Origin: Zingiber officinale
Taxonomy: Eukaryota; Streptophyta; Magnoliopsida; Zingiberales; Zingiberaceae
Direction of reading: 5' to 3'
Length of the DNA stretch: 64,000 bases
Assembly (NCBI RefSeq): GCF_018446385.1
Contig: NC_056000.1
Span: 47,524,722-47,588,721 of the forward strand
Shown here: piece by piece, positions 45,452 to 56,104 of the stretch
Numbering within the stretch: the first letter of the stretch is position 1
Layout of the letters: the number at the start of each line of letters is the position of its first letter
Notes under the pieces: generated by a model
The model's input: the letters and a program-made list of their open reading frames with translations, nothing else
The model's database searches: none
Told to the model about the DNA's origin: nothing
Made by a program: the position numbers and the translations under genes

Positions 45452-47425
45452 CTATTGCCAAACACTACGGACTCTCAGTCCTAAGCTCCTCATATGGGTC
45501 TCATGTTTCTGTAGAGGTAAGGCCTTTGTGAGTGGGTCTGCGATATTCTCGCTGGTATCTACTCTGCTAACCAACACATCACCCCTATGAACAATCTCCC
45601 TAAGGAGGTGATATTTCCTTAGTACATGCTTGGATCGTTGGTGAGACCTTGGCTCCTTTGCCTGTGCTATGGCCGCATTATTGTCACAGTATAGCACAAC
45701 TGGATCAACAATGCTAGGAACCACTTCAAGCTCCGCTATGAAGTTCTTGATCCACACAACTTCCTTTGCTGCCTCTGAAGCTGCTATGTACTCGGACTCA
45801 ACTGTTGAATCTGCAACTGTCTCCTGCTTGGAACTCCTCCAGCAAACAGCTGCACCATTCAGACAAAACACATATCCTTGTTGCGATTTCAGATCATCCT
45901 GATCTGTCTGAAAACTTGCGTCAGTATATCCTCTGACGACTAATTTCTCGTCTCCTCCAAAAATTAAGAACATGTTCTTTGTTCTTCTAAGATACTTGAG
46001 GATAGTCTTTACCACAGTCCAATAACCCTCTCCAGGATCTGACTAATATCTACTCGTCGTGCTTAATGCATACGAGACATCTGGTCGAGTGCATATCATA
46101 GCATACATTATGGACCCTATAGCCGAAGCATAAGGTATCTTGTCCATTCTAATTCTTTCCTCTTGTGTTCCTGGACACATAGCTTTGGAAAGATGCACAC
46201 CATGTGATACTGGTAAATATCCTCTTTTGGAGTCCTGCATACCGAATCTATTCAGCATTTTATCAATGTATACACCTTGACTCAACCCTAGTAACCTACT
46301 TTGTCTATCTCGGTATATTCTAATACCTAAGACATAGGTTGCATCTCCAAGATTTTTCATTGAGAAACACTCTCCCAACCAAGTCTTGGTAGATTCTAGG
46401 CTAGGGATGTCATTGCCTATAAGAAGTATGTCATCAACATACAACACTAGGAACGTAATCTTGCTCCCACTAACCTTCTTATAAACGCAAGGTTCTTCTG
46501 GATTCTTGACAAAAGAAAAATCTTTAATGGCTTCGTCAAATCGCAGATTCCAACTCCGAGATGCTTGCTTTAGTTCATAAATGGACTTCTTGAGCTTACA
46601 TACTTTATTGGCGTTCTCGGATTTTATAAAACCGGGAGGTTGTACCATATATACTTCCTCCTGTAACCTTCCATTTAGGAAAGCAGTTTTAACATCCATT
46701 TGCCAAATCTCGTAGTCCTTGTAAGCTGCTATAGCTAGCAAAATTCTAATGGACTTAAGCATTGCAACGGACGAAAATGTTTCATCATAGTCAATTCCAT
46801 GACGTTGATTGAAACCCTTTGCCACAAGCCTAGCTTTATAGGTACTTATGTTCCCATCTATGTCAATCTTTTTCTTGAAGATCCATTTGTACCCTATGGG
46901 TTTTACCCCAACTGGCACATCAACCAACTCCCAAACTTCGTTGGTGTACATGGAGTCCATTTCAGATTTCATGGCTTCCAGCCATTTCTCAGAATCATTT
47001 GAAGCAACTGCTTCCTCGTAAGTCGACGGTTCATCATCTTCGATGAGTAACACTTCCTCATCTTGGGTTACCAGCCAACCATATCTGTTTGGCTCTCGGT
47101 GTATTCTTGTAGACTTACGTTGATCTTGCGTTTCTTGAGCAGTCCCGGATGAAGGAGACACTTGTGCTTGTGGCACTGTCTTATTGTCCAACTGTTCATC
47201 TTCCAACCTGTTTGTAGAGTCTATAATTTCTTCAAGACTTACTTTACTCCCACTATTTTCTTTAGAAATAAATTCTTTTTCCAAGAAAGTAGCATACCGA
47301 GCAACAATAACTTTATGCTCACTTAGGAGATAAAAATAATATCCCATTATAGCTTTGGGATAACCTACAAACATACATTTTATGGATCTTGCTGCAAGCT
47401 TATTAGAATTTTCATTCTTCACATA
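45452..47425 (-). pseudogene. Reverse transcriptase and RNase H region of the copia element (fossil)
   Basis: The reverse transcriptase part has VKPIGYKWIFKKKIDIDGN, YKARLVAKGFNQRHGIDYDE, IWQMDVKTAFLNGRLQEEVY and the catalytic LYVDDILLIGND. RNase H follows with GYTDASFQTDQDDLKSQQGY, TVADSTVESEYIAASEAAKE and LYCDNNAAIAQAKEPRSHQR. These are TNT1-94-type copia signatures. It is broken. Confidence 0.93.
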
Positions 47426-47429
47426 AGCA

Positions 47430-48110
47430 TCACAACCCTATATCTTTAGATAAGACAAATTTGGTTTCTTTCCAAACCATAACTCATAAGGAGTCTTATC
47501 TACTGTCTTGGTAGGAACTTGGTTAAGTGTGTATGCTGCTGTTTCTAAGGCATAGCCCCAAAATGACATTGGAAGACTTGCATGACTCATCATTGATCTA
47601 ACCATATCCATGAGTGTGTGATTTCTCCTTTCCGAAACACCATTCCACTCTGGCGTCCTAGGAGGTGTAAGTTGGGAAATTATCCCACACTCTTTTAGGT
47701 AATCAATGAACTCTTGGCTTAGATACTCGCCACCTCGATCACTCCGAAGGACCTTAATCTTCTTACCAAGTTGATTTTCTACCTCATTCTTGAACTCCTT
47801 AAACTTGTCTAGAGTTTCAGACTTATGTCTCATTAAGTAGACATATCCATATCTACTTAAATCGTCAGTAAAAGTCACGAAGTAGGTATACGCTCCTCTA
47901 GCCTGAACTTGCAATGGTCCACAAATATCACTATGTATGAGTTCTAGTGGTTCCTTTGCCCGTTCACCTATCTTGGTGAATGGCTTCTTGGTCATTTTTC
48001 CTTGTAAACACGCTTCGCATGTATCTATGGGCTCTAATTCAAAAGAGTCCAAATATCCATTATTGAGTAATCTAGCGATGTGTTTCTGGGTTATATGACC
48101 AAGTCTACAG
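47430..48110 (-). pseudogene. Integrase region of the copia element (fossil)
   Basis: The sequence shows [14 protein letters not shown] of the zinc-binding part and core blocks [52 protein letters not shown] and [20 protein letters not shown], containing the D, D and E of the DDE triad. The order protease-integrase-reverse transcriptase marks it as Ty1/copia. Confidence 0.93.
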
Positions 48111-48149
48111 TGCCAGAGATACGTTAAGTTTGAGTCATGTAATTTCTAT

Positions 48150-49420
48150 TTCTTACTATCAATACAATAGATCGGTTCATCTAAGTTAAGAACATAAAGA
48201 CCATTATTCAATGAACCATTCCCATAAAATACATTATTCAAATAAAAGGAACATAACTTGTCCTTGAATTGAAATACAAATCCCTTGGTGTCTAAACTTG
48301 ACACCGAAATGATATTCTTTGAGAAACTATGAAAAAAATAACAGTTTTCTAAATTCAAAACAAGTCCACTAGGCAAATTTATTGAATATGTTCCTATAGC
48401 TAACGCAGCAACTCTCGCTCCATTAGCTACTCGTAGGTCCATTTCGCCCTTGGACAACCGTCTGCAGTCACTTAGACCCTGCATGTTCGCACAAATGTGA
48501 GAACTACTTCCAGAATCTATGACCCATGATGAAGAAACAGAAAGATTGCACTCTATCATAAAGATACCTGAAGCATCCGCTCCACTGGCATTCTTCTTCA
48601 TGAAAATATAACAGTTTTTCTTCCAGTGATCTTTCTTGCCACAATGGAAGCATATTGCCTCCTTCTCATCAGATTGGGGTACTTGCATCCCTTTCTTAAG
48701 CTTCTTCTGAACTTGATATTTAGGATTCTTCACTGTATTAGCCTTGGGATTGAATTTCCCGGTGCTTGGACGCTTGTTGGTCTTTCTGACCATCATTGCA
48801 TGCAGTGAAGGATTTACCTTCATATCCTTCTCAGCAGTTTTCAACATTACCATCAAATCAGTCAAACTCTTGTCCATGCTGTTCATGTTGAAGTTCAACA
48901 CAAACTGAGAAAATGATGGAGGTAGTGACGATAAGACTAGGTCAACAGCCAAGTCCTGGTCTAACTTGGAACCTAAGCTCTCGAGCCTCTCTATGTACCC
49001 GATCATCTTGAGTACATGAGGCCCAACTTGGTTTTCTTCCTCCAGCATGGTACGAAACAGTGCTCGAGAGGTTTCATACCTCTCTACTCTCGCACAATCT
49101 TGGAAGAGCTCACGCAAGTGCTGATCAATCTCCCTAGCACTCATGTTCTCATGCTGTCTCTGTAACTCGGGAGACATAGAAGACAGCATGATGCATTGCA
49201 CATCCAGTGCATCTTCCATATACTGAGAATAATATGACTGATCTTCCTCTGAAGCATCGGGTGTAGGCTCTTTCAGTGGTTCGTCTTCAAGCACATAAAT
49301 TTTTCTCTCATGTCTTAAGACGATTTTCAGCTTCCTATACCAATCTAGGTAGTTGGAACCGAGGAGGATATTCTCTTTCTCGAGAATGCTTCGCAGAGAT
49401 AAGGTACTTGTGTTTGACAT
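48150..49420 (-). pseudogene. gag and protease region of the copia element (fossil)
   Basis: The gag core carries NYLDWYRKLKIVLRHERKIY. The zinc knuckle CFHCGKKDHWKKNC lies near 48615-48655, and the protease motif SWVIDSGSSSHICAN near 48490-48530. These are all normal parts of a copia polyprotein, read from the start near 49420 just inside the primer-binding-site side. Confidence 0.92.
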
Positions 49421-50252
49421 CTAAAATTTAAAGCAGAGTTTTAGTATTTGTGGAATTATTTAATAAAGGTCTTTTATAACTCCTATTATTTTATTCAAGT
49501 CCAACAGCCCTCACTGTCAGAATCGGGAATTAGTTGGTAATAATTCCTAATAGGACGGAAACCCTGAATCATATAGAATGCACACAGCTGAGCTGTACCT
49601 ACATGCTACATTCATCAAGTAGGCCTTAACTTGCCAATCACAAATCTATGTGACTTTCGGTATATTTTTGTCGAGCCTTATATTCTCAACTCTCGCCCCT
49701 CAAATCAGTTAACCTTAGCTGAGCTAAACAAGTCAACGAATTTGAGTTAAGTCGACCCACTAATAATTATGATAAATTATAGATGTTTTGACACAAGCCC
49801 ACAGCTGAGCTGTACCGACTTATGTAAAAACTCTAACTATCATCATAGTTATTAGTGGAGGGCATTTAACAAATCTTGACTTTAATATATTTAAGGAATT
49901 TTTTGTAATTGTTAAAATGTCTCACCATAATTAACTACTTGTGCATTTGCACAATCTCATTACGGGATTTATCTCCATTATTCCTTATAGTCTTTTAAGA
50001 CAAATAGGTCTCGGAGATTTTTAACATGTTAATCTACTTATGCCACAAGGAATTTATATCTAAATTACAACATGTATTACTTCCCATGTTATTAGATAAA
50101 ATTAATTTCTATCATGAAATGCTACGGCATATAACTTGAAATAAAGAAATTAAGATTTCTTTGAAATCTCTCGAAACACTGATTCCTCAAATAAATTTTG
50201 AAGAATCGGTTTCGTACTATATGATCCGACCACGAATTTGCTCTGATACCAC

Positions 50253-51739
50253 TGTTGGGTTTGGAGCACAGCGGAAGACATATAATGAATCATGGATCTT
50301 TCGTGGTACATATAGTTTTGCACAAAATTATATAAAACATACCTCGAGTCCTCGATAGGTGTGAATAATATCACGGACAAATAAGACAGATAAGAGCCCC
50401 ACGTGTGACTCCTCTAGCGGTATCCACGCGCACTAGATCACGAACTTGACACAATCCGTTAGGTGCTAGCAACTTGGATCGACAAAGTCTTGGAAGCACT
50501 ATTGATCTCTTCCGATGGAAGACGAAGTTGACGAAGGAGAAACGGAGAGAATGAAATCCTTACATTGATTCTTTCCGAGGATGGCTATTTATAGATTCCA
50601 AGGAATACGAAGAGTTAAGTCTTCAATTAATTCATCATTTATGATTTTCATTAATAAGGAAGATGAAGAGTTATAGGCTCCATAAATTCTTCATTTATAA
50701 CCTTCATTATGATAACTCTTCAAATTCTTCATTAATTATCATTATGATGACTTTTCGAATTCTCCATTAATCATCATGATTATGGCTATTCGAATTCTCT
50801 CTTCTTTGTATCAAATAAATCCATATTTGATCTTGATCTCGACTCGCTTCCGATACTCTTGTTCATGTCTACGTGCTATGCGTGCGACCCTCTAGGTTTT
50901 ATACACGAAGGCAGTGTAAATCCATACACAGACTAAGGTAACCGTCTAGCAACAGTTTTTAGCCACCCAACGTGATAAAATTAATATCACTATAAAATAA
51001 ACCACTATGAACCGATTACTGTGTAATTCAATCTCTTCATCTAAAGCCTACATCCCAATTAATTCGATACATTATGCATCATTACCAAATTAATTGTTTT
51101 ACTTGATTTCCAAGATATAATAGACTCCTCTTGAATGATAAATCATTCCTCCCATGGCCATGGATTTTGAGTCACTAATATCTCTATCAAGCGGCCAGGA
51201 TGTTAACTCCTAATCCAAGAGAGCGATGAATCCTCTATTGACTCAACACTATTCTCTCTACATTTTGTCATACACTCAACTACCGTATTAATCACAATCC
51301 GATTAAAGACTGCTTTTAACGGCGTCAAAGCACATAACTCCACGCATAGAATAAATGAAGGTCTCAAGTCAAAAGATCAGTTACACTCGTTCATAAGAGG
51401 AATAACCAATGATGCTTAATATGTGGTCTCCTCTTGAGCGGGTCGTGTCCAGTGTACCTCTAAACTCAAGGCACCCCCAAGTACAACTTGGATATCCATC
51501 CCTCCGGTCTATCTCGACCTAGTCATACTCAGCGTTGATCTAGATATCCATGTCCCCTCTAGATATCTATCTGATCAAGGACTATTTTCAGATTAATATA
51601 CTCATTAATCTGTGGGACTTTATCATTAATCATATACGTACAGAAAAGTAATTAATTAATGATAAATTCTTGCCTTTATTAAATAATTATCCACAAAATA
51701 CATAAGGAGTGTCTTGGCACATAAGTGCACACACTAACA
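50253..51739 (-). repeat. Copia 5' LTR (right copy)
   Basis: Same unit as 43948-45437. On the minus strand it precedes the primer-binding site and gag, so it is the promoter LTR of the element. Ends TG...CA are intact. Confidence 0.95.
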
Positions 51740-52316
51740 AAATCTCCCCAGCATATCGATGCATACGGCAGGCCGACGAGATGGGAATTCCGTCCGGCTG
51801 TCGCATAAAATGAGGGACATCCGGACGTCACTCCTCGTCCGGACGGACGTACCGGCCTGTGGGGTAGGGAAGGGCAAGGACATCTTCTGACAACTGTCAA
51901 GTCCTATGACTAGGTCATACTCTAAGTCTGACAGCTAGGTGTTCTATTGTCCCATCGAAGACGTGCTTGGACTGTAGTAGTATGGCGTCAGGTAAGTTTT
52001 CTGACAAACACATACCGAGGTATGGGTTGCAGATACGTAGGCGCCTCGGTGGATGTGCAGGAGCTCTTTCACCGCTCTATATAAAGAGCCTCATACTTCG
52101 CCGGAGGTACGCGTTCAAGACCTTTGGAGCTACTTCTTCCGCCACCTGCTTACCTGACTTGAGTGTCGGAGGGTCGCCGCCGGGAACCCCTTCCCGGCCC
52201 GACTTCTGTGCAGGTTCGCCGGAGCTTCGTGCCACCAGTCGAAGATCTACGTCAGCAGTCGAAGAGCACCCCGTGCCCAGCGTCCGTTGATTCAGCATAC
52301 GGACAGGATCAATTAT

Positions 52317-53242
52317 TAAATAAAAAAATAAAGTCAGCGATTGATTAAAAAAAAAAATTAAGATTCGTTTTAATTATATATGCGAAATTAGATTGAGAAT
52401 AGAGAACGACATGAATTTTGAAAGATTTTTTTTAAAGTTTAAGTGAAAATTAAATTTCTGATAAAATAAAATAAAATAACCGATTCCTAATTAATTAGGA
52501 ATGACCGGTGATAAATTCAAAAAATGATAAAATAAAATAAAATAACTAATTAGGAATGACAGTTGATTGGAAAGCGGCGCTTGAAAAAATGGTAAATTAG
52601 AGAAAAATTTTCAATAATGTTAACTTGGCATGTAATCCTTATATCCAAAAAATTTTGTTTTCACTCCCTGTATGTAAAATATTACTTGTTTCAACTCTCT
52701 CATACAAATATTGTTACCTAAATTGTCCTTCAGATTTTTCTTCTTAAAGTCCAAAATTGAATCCAAAATTACTTAAATAAATCCAAAATTGAATACAAAA
52801 AGTCCAAAAACGAGTATAATTCTTCTTAAAGTCAGCACTTTATATTAAAATCGAGTATATTTCCTATTAAAATTGTTTCTCTTATTTTTTAGGTATAAAA
52901 AAAATCTAAAAACAAGTATAATTCCTATTAAATTCAGCACTTTATACTAGAATCCAGCACTCTATTTTCTATCGAAATTAACTCTCATAATTTTCGGTAC
53001 AAATAGTTTAAAAATGAGTATAATTCCTATTAAATTCAGCACATTAAACTAAAATAGAGTATATTTTGAGGTGAAAAAAAAAATCATACTTAATTTGATA
53101 GAAAATATACTAGATTCTAAGTCAATATACTTAATTTAAGAGGATTTATACTGATTTTAGACTTTTTGTACCTAAAAATATCATGGACAATTAGGTAAAT
53201 ATGTTTGACTGGGGAGTGAAAACAAAGATTTTCATAGATGGG
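52317..53242. other. MADS 5' flank and MITE-like insertion
   Basis: From about 52480 to 52590 the AAATAAAATAAAATAACC block and a GGCGCTTGAAAAAATGG stretch resemble the sequence just upstream of the MADS copy at 55.5 kb (55385-55470), so this is probably the old MADS promoter. It is followed by the MITE-like unit and then directly by the MADS body at about 53243. Confidence 0.55.
52650..53235. mobile_element. MITE-like element with inverted TTTTGTTTTCACTCCC ends, displacing a MADS start
   Basis: The left end (TTTTGTTTTCACTCCCTG near 52660) and right end (GGGGAGTGAAAACAAAG near 53212-53228) are inverted repeats, with ACCTAAATTGTCC and GGACAATTAGGT as inner inverted parts. Between them are repeated blocks such as AATTCCTATTAAATTCAGCA. 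No coding capacity is present. It sits where the N-terminal codons of the MADS box should be. Exact ends and target duplication are unclear. Confidence 0.65.
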
Positions 53243-53773
53243 GACTCCAAGCGACGTGCCGGTGTGTTCAAGAAGGCCAGCGAGCTCTCTGTTCTCTGCG
53301 GCAACGAGATCGCTGTCCTCGCCTTCTCGCCCAACGACAAGCCCTTCTCCTATAGCCACCCCTCCATCGAGTCCATCTTGGAACTGTTTTTCGGCGGTAG
53401 TGCCGACGCTGCACCTACTACCCCGCCAAGGCACCCTCTCTCCGCCGTGCTGGTTCAGGCGCTCGCCCGTCAGGAGAAGGAGCTGAGGGAGCGGCTCGAG
53501 GCAGGGAGGAGGAGGAAGGCGGCGCTCGAGGAGGCGCTGTGGGGGCCGCAGTGAGGCCCGGTGGACGACCTGTTGGGCACTGATGTGGAGGAGCTCGGGC
53601 TGTCGGAGCTCGATCTGCTGCAAAGCGCGCTGGAGTGGGTGTGAGCGGAGGCGGTGAGCAGGGCGAGGCAACTAGCCGTAGAGGCTTCACCGGCGCTGAC
53701 CGAGGAGGCGAGCAGCGAGGGCTTTGCCTTCTCTTTTGCTCTTGTCACAGTTCCTGCGCCTAGTGGATTTTAG
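53243..53773 (+). pseudogene. Type I MADS-box gene copy lacking its start, with two stops
   Basis: The open frame picks up within the MADS box (SKRRAGVFKKASELSVLCGN) and continues through FFGGSADAAP and RQEKELRERLEAGRRRKAAL, closely matching the copy at 55.5 kb. The first 20 or so MADS residues are missing, with the MITE-like unit immediately upstream. Two in-frame TGA codons (53552-53554 and 53642-53644) correspond to TGG and CGA in the other copy, and frame and length are otherwise kept to the TAG at 53771. The family (AGL61/AGL62-like) encodes transcription factors acting mostly in gametophyte and endosperm. This copy is a pseudogene. Confidence 0.88.
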
Positions 53774-54923
53774 GGTTGATCCGGCGTCGATGCACCTCTT
53801 CCCTTCCCGTATTAGGTGACAGTTGGAAAATGAATCGAATGAATTCAATCTTCCTTCTTAATTTTCTTTTCTCTCTAAAATTACCAACTTTATTAACGGA
53901 TTTTCTTTTATACTAAAAAAAATGTGAATTTGTATGGTTAGATTAATGTGGTGTGGTGTTTAGGAGAGAATCTCCGTTCATTTTTCATTTTATTAAGTAG
54001 CCACTAAATTTGGAGATCAGATTGGTCTTTTTTTTAGGTTTTTTTAAGAGAGGATGGTCTGGCTGTTGCGATTTCTTTTTAGCTTCACATTCCTAACTAG
54101 GTTATAATTTGAATTGTAATAAACGGCGGAGATTGTTGGCGGTGGATAAGTAGCTGGACTAGTTGACGACGAACAGGGTTGTCTCAGGTAGTCCATCCAA
54201 CCCAAACTATAACATTGATGAAAGGTCACCCCAACCAATCATGGTAATCATGACCACAATACAATATGACCGTAATTATATTGTGACTAGAGGATCTTGC
54301 TCCTAAATTTGATTCTAAATTGAGTTTGAGTAGAAATGTACCATCCAATATGACTTATTTCGTTCCCTCAACTAGTTAAATCATATCGCTAATCATAAAT
54401 AGCATGGATCGATAAGACATTTCGATACGGATCAAATGATCCAAGCAAATTAGAAGGGGTAAAAGGAAAACGGCACTTGAAATGGATGGGTCAAAATGCA
54501 ATTAATCTTAGATAGAACTTATAATATAGCAAACAAATGGAACTTTTTGATAATAAATGGGTCCCTACTTACTTGGTCAAAATGCAATTCACTAACTTTT
54601 TACATTTTGTCTTTATCTTTTAGCTTCAAAAAACAAAAACAAAAAGTATACAGTTTGCTCAATCGTTAAATACTCAAGTTTAGAGTCCCAAATTGATAAA
54701 AAAAAAATTAAAAATGGAATATGTATTAAAAACAAAAGAAAATATTTTGAGGTGGTAAAATATGAAACTAAAAAAAACAATCAATATAAAATTATAATTT
54801 TTTTTATTATTGAAAATATTAATTAATTAATATGGGAATGTTATATTTAAAAATAAAATAACCAATTGTATGGAAAATAAAATACCCGATTATATTTATT
54901 ATTGAAAATAAAATAACCGGAAT
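53774..54923. other. AT-rich spacer with a dispersed 170-bp repeat
   Basis: No gene is seen. The stretch 54678-54850 (AGTCCCAAATTGATAAAAAA, TATTTTGAGGTGGTAAAA, ATTAATTAATATGGGAATG) recurs at 59515-59698. The rest is AT-rich, unrecognised sequence after the MADS copy's 3' end. Confidence 0.6.
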
Positions 54924-54931
54924 GACGGATG

Positions 54932-55372
54932 TAGGGGTGTCAATTCGGGTGGGTTGGATCGGGTTGAGTTTTTTTTTTTTTTAACCCAACCCGAACCCGA
55001 GTTCAACCCAAAACACATAAACCGGAACCCGAACCCGACCCATATAACCCGAAAATTTGATTCAAAACGACTTTTTAAGGCTATTTTCCCTATAATTCTT
55101 TACTTTTATCTCAATACTCCATCATTATCATACAAATATACAAAAAAACATCTAAATTTTTAAAATAAAATTTGATTTAACCCCAAAAAAATCCATAAAA
55201 CCCTATATTTAAGTCAACCCGGGTCAACCCGGGTCAACCCGAACCCGACCCGAAAATTTTTTACTCTCCAACCTGAACCCGACCCGAACCCGAAAATGCC
55301 CAACCCAAACCTGATTTTTTTCGGATCGATTCGGGTTGGATCGTCGGGTTGGGTTCATTTTTGACACCCCTA
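54932..55372. mobile_element. hAT-type MITE with 8-bp target duplication
   Basis: The unit of 441 bp starts TAGGGGTGTCAA and ends TTGACACCCCTA, perfect 12-bp terminal inverted repeats, and is flanked by GACGGATG at 54924-54931 and 55373-55380. An 8-bp target duplication with TAGGGGTG-type ends marks the hAT superfamily. Inside are many CAACCCGAACCCGA motifs and their complements, so the unit can fold. It has no coding capacity. It lies just upstream of the MADS copy at 55.5 kb. Confidence 0.93.
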
Positions 55373-55420
55373 GACGGATGTGATAAAATAAAATAAAATA
55401 ACCGTTAGGAATATACTCTC

Positions 55421-55430
55421 TATATATACA
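55421..55430 (+). promoter_or_regulatory. Possible TATA box of the MADS copy
   Basis: TATATATACA lies about 40 bp before the GTG at which the MADS-type frame opens. The distance and sequence fit a plant TATA box, but the downstream gene is probably a pseudogene and no other promoter element is clear. Confidence 0.35.
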
Positions 55431-55469
55431 CAGATGCTTCGCCGGCGATTGAAAAAAAAAAAGTGACGG

Positions 55470-56065
55470 GTGGGAATACGACCACAGAGTCAGAGGATCG
55501 AGATGAAAGCTATCCAGAAGGAGGCGGCGCGGCAGGTGAGGCGGCGCGGCAGGTGTGCTTCTCCAAGCGGCGTGCCGGCGTGTTCAAGAAGGCCAGCGAG
55601 CTCTCTGTTCTCTGCGGCGCCGAGATCGCTGTCCTCGCCAGCGGCAAGCCCTTCTCCTACGGCCACCCCTCCGTCGAGTCAATCTTGGAACGGTTTTTCG
55701 GTGGCAGTGCCGACGCCGCGCCTGCTACCCCGCCGCGGCACCCTCTCTCCGGCGTGCTGGTTCAGACGCTCGGCCGCCAGGAGAAGGAGCTGAGGGAGCG
55801 GCTCGAGGAAGGGAGGAGGAGGAAGGCGGCGCTCGAGGAGGCGCTGCGGGGGCCGCAGTGGGGCCCGGTGGGCGACCTGTTGGGCGCTGATGTGGAGGAG
55901 CTCGGGCCGCCGGAGCTCGACCTGCTGCAGAGCGCGCTGGAGTGGGTGCGAGCGGAGGCGGTGAGCAGGGCGAGGCAACTGGCCGTAGAGGCTTTACCGG
56001 CGCCGACCGGGGAGGCGAGCGGCGAGGGCTTTGCCTTCTCTTCTGCCCCTCCTGGTGGATTTTAG
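55470..56065 (+). pseudogene. Type I MADS-box gene (AGL61/AGL62-like) with a 17-bp duplication in the MADS box
   Basis: The sequence encodes an M-alpha-type MADS protein in two frames. The first part, GIRPQSQRIEMKAIQKEAAR, is joined to CFSKRRAGVFKKASELSVLC only if one of two adjacent copies of GAGGCGGCGCGGCAGGT (55521-55537 and 55538-55554) is ignored; the extra 17 bp shift the frame. The expected start codon is GTG, not ATG; the first ATG in the upstream frame is at the IEM position. After the duplication the frame is open through FFGGSADAAP, the coiled RQEKELRERLEEGRRRKAAL, and LLQSALEWVRAEAVSRARQL to the TAG at 56063. Type I MADS proteins are nuclear transcription factors important in gametophyte and endosperm. 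Of the three copies here it is the best kept but probably non-functional. Confidence 0.85.
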
Positions 56066-56104
56066 GGTTAGATCCGGCGCGATGGCACCCCTTCCCGTAT
56101 TAGG

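Larger units (their letters stand above)
43948..51739 (-). mobile_element. Full-length Ty1/copia retrotransposon (TNT1-94-like) nested in the gypsy 3' LTR, broken
   Basis: Two LTRs of about 1.49 kb (43948-45437 and 50253-51739) bound a minus-strand gag-pol region. Target duplication AAATC lies at 43943-43947 and 51740-51744. On the minus strand the primer-binding site next to the 50253 LTR reads TGGTATCAGAGC, the classic copia initiator tRNA-Met site, and a polypurine tract (AAGTGGGAGAT) precedes the other LTR. LTRs differ at about 20 of 1490 positions by eye (about 1.3%), so it is younger than its gypsy host. The order gag, protease, integrase, reverse transcriptase, RNase H is that of copia elements. 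The coding region is close to whole, with about three breaks. Confidence 0.96.
28503..52311 (+). mobile_element. Ty3/gypsy LTR retrotransposon, Tat lineage, broken, with three nested insertions
   Basis: The element starts TGATCTGG and ends GGATCA, flanked by the 5-bp target duplication ATTAT at 28498-28502 and 52312-52316. It spans 23.8 kb, of which about 10.5 kb is its own. Parts in order: 5' LTR, primer-binding site from about 32094 (TTGGCGCCATCTGTGGG, matching the 3' end of tRNA-Asp for its first bases), gag, protease, reverse transcriptase, RNase H of the extra plant/archaeal-like type found in Tat elements, integrase, a long 3' spacer with tandem repeats and an antisense ORF, a polypurine tract (GAGGGGGAGGCAAG) before 43617, and 3' LTR. 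It is broken, with roughly ten breaks in its coding region. The two LTRs differ by about 3-5% by eye, mostly CpG-type transitions, so it is a few million years old at typical plant rates. Confidence 0.95.
43617..52311 (+). repeat. 3' LTR of the gypsy element, interrupted by a copia element
   Basis: LTR sequence proper is 43617-43947 plus 51745-52311, 898 bp in total, starting TGATCCGGCGG after a polypurine tract and ending GGATCA before the target copy ATTAT. The interruption is the whole copia element plus its extra 5-bp target copy. Confidence 0.95.
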
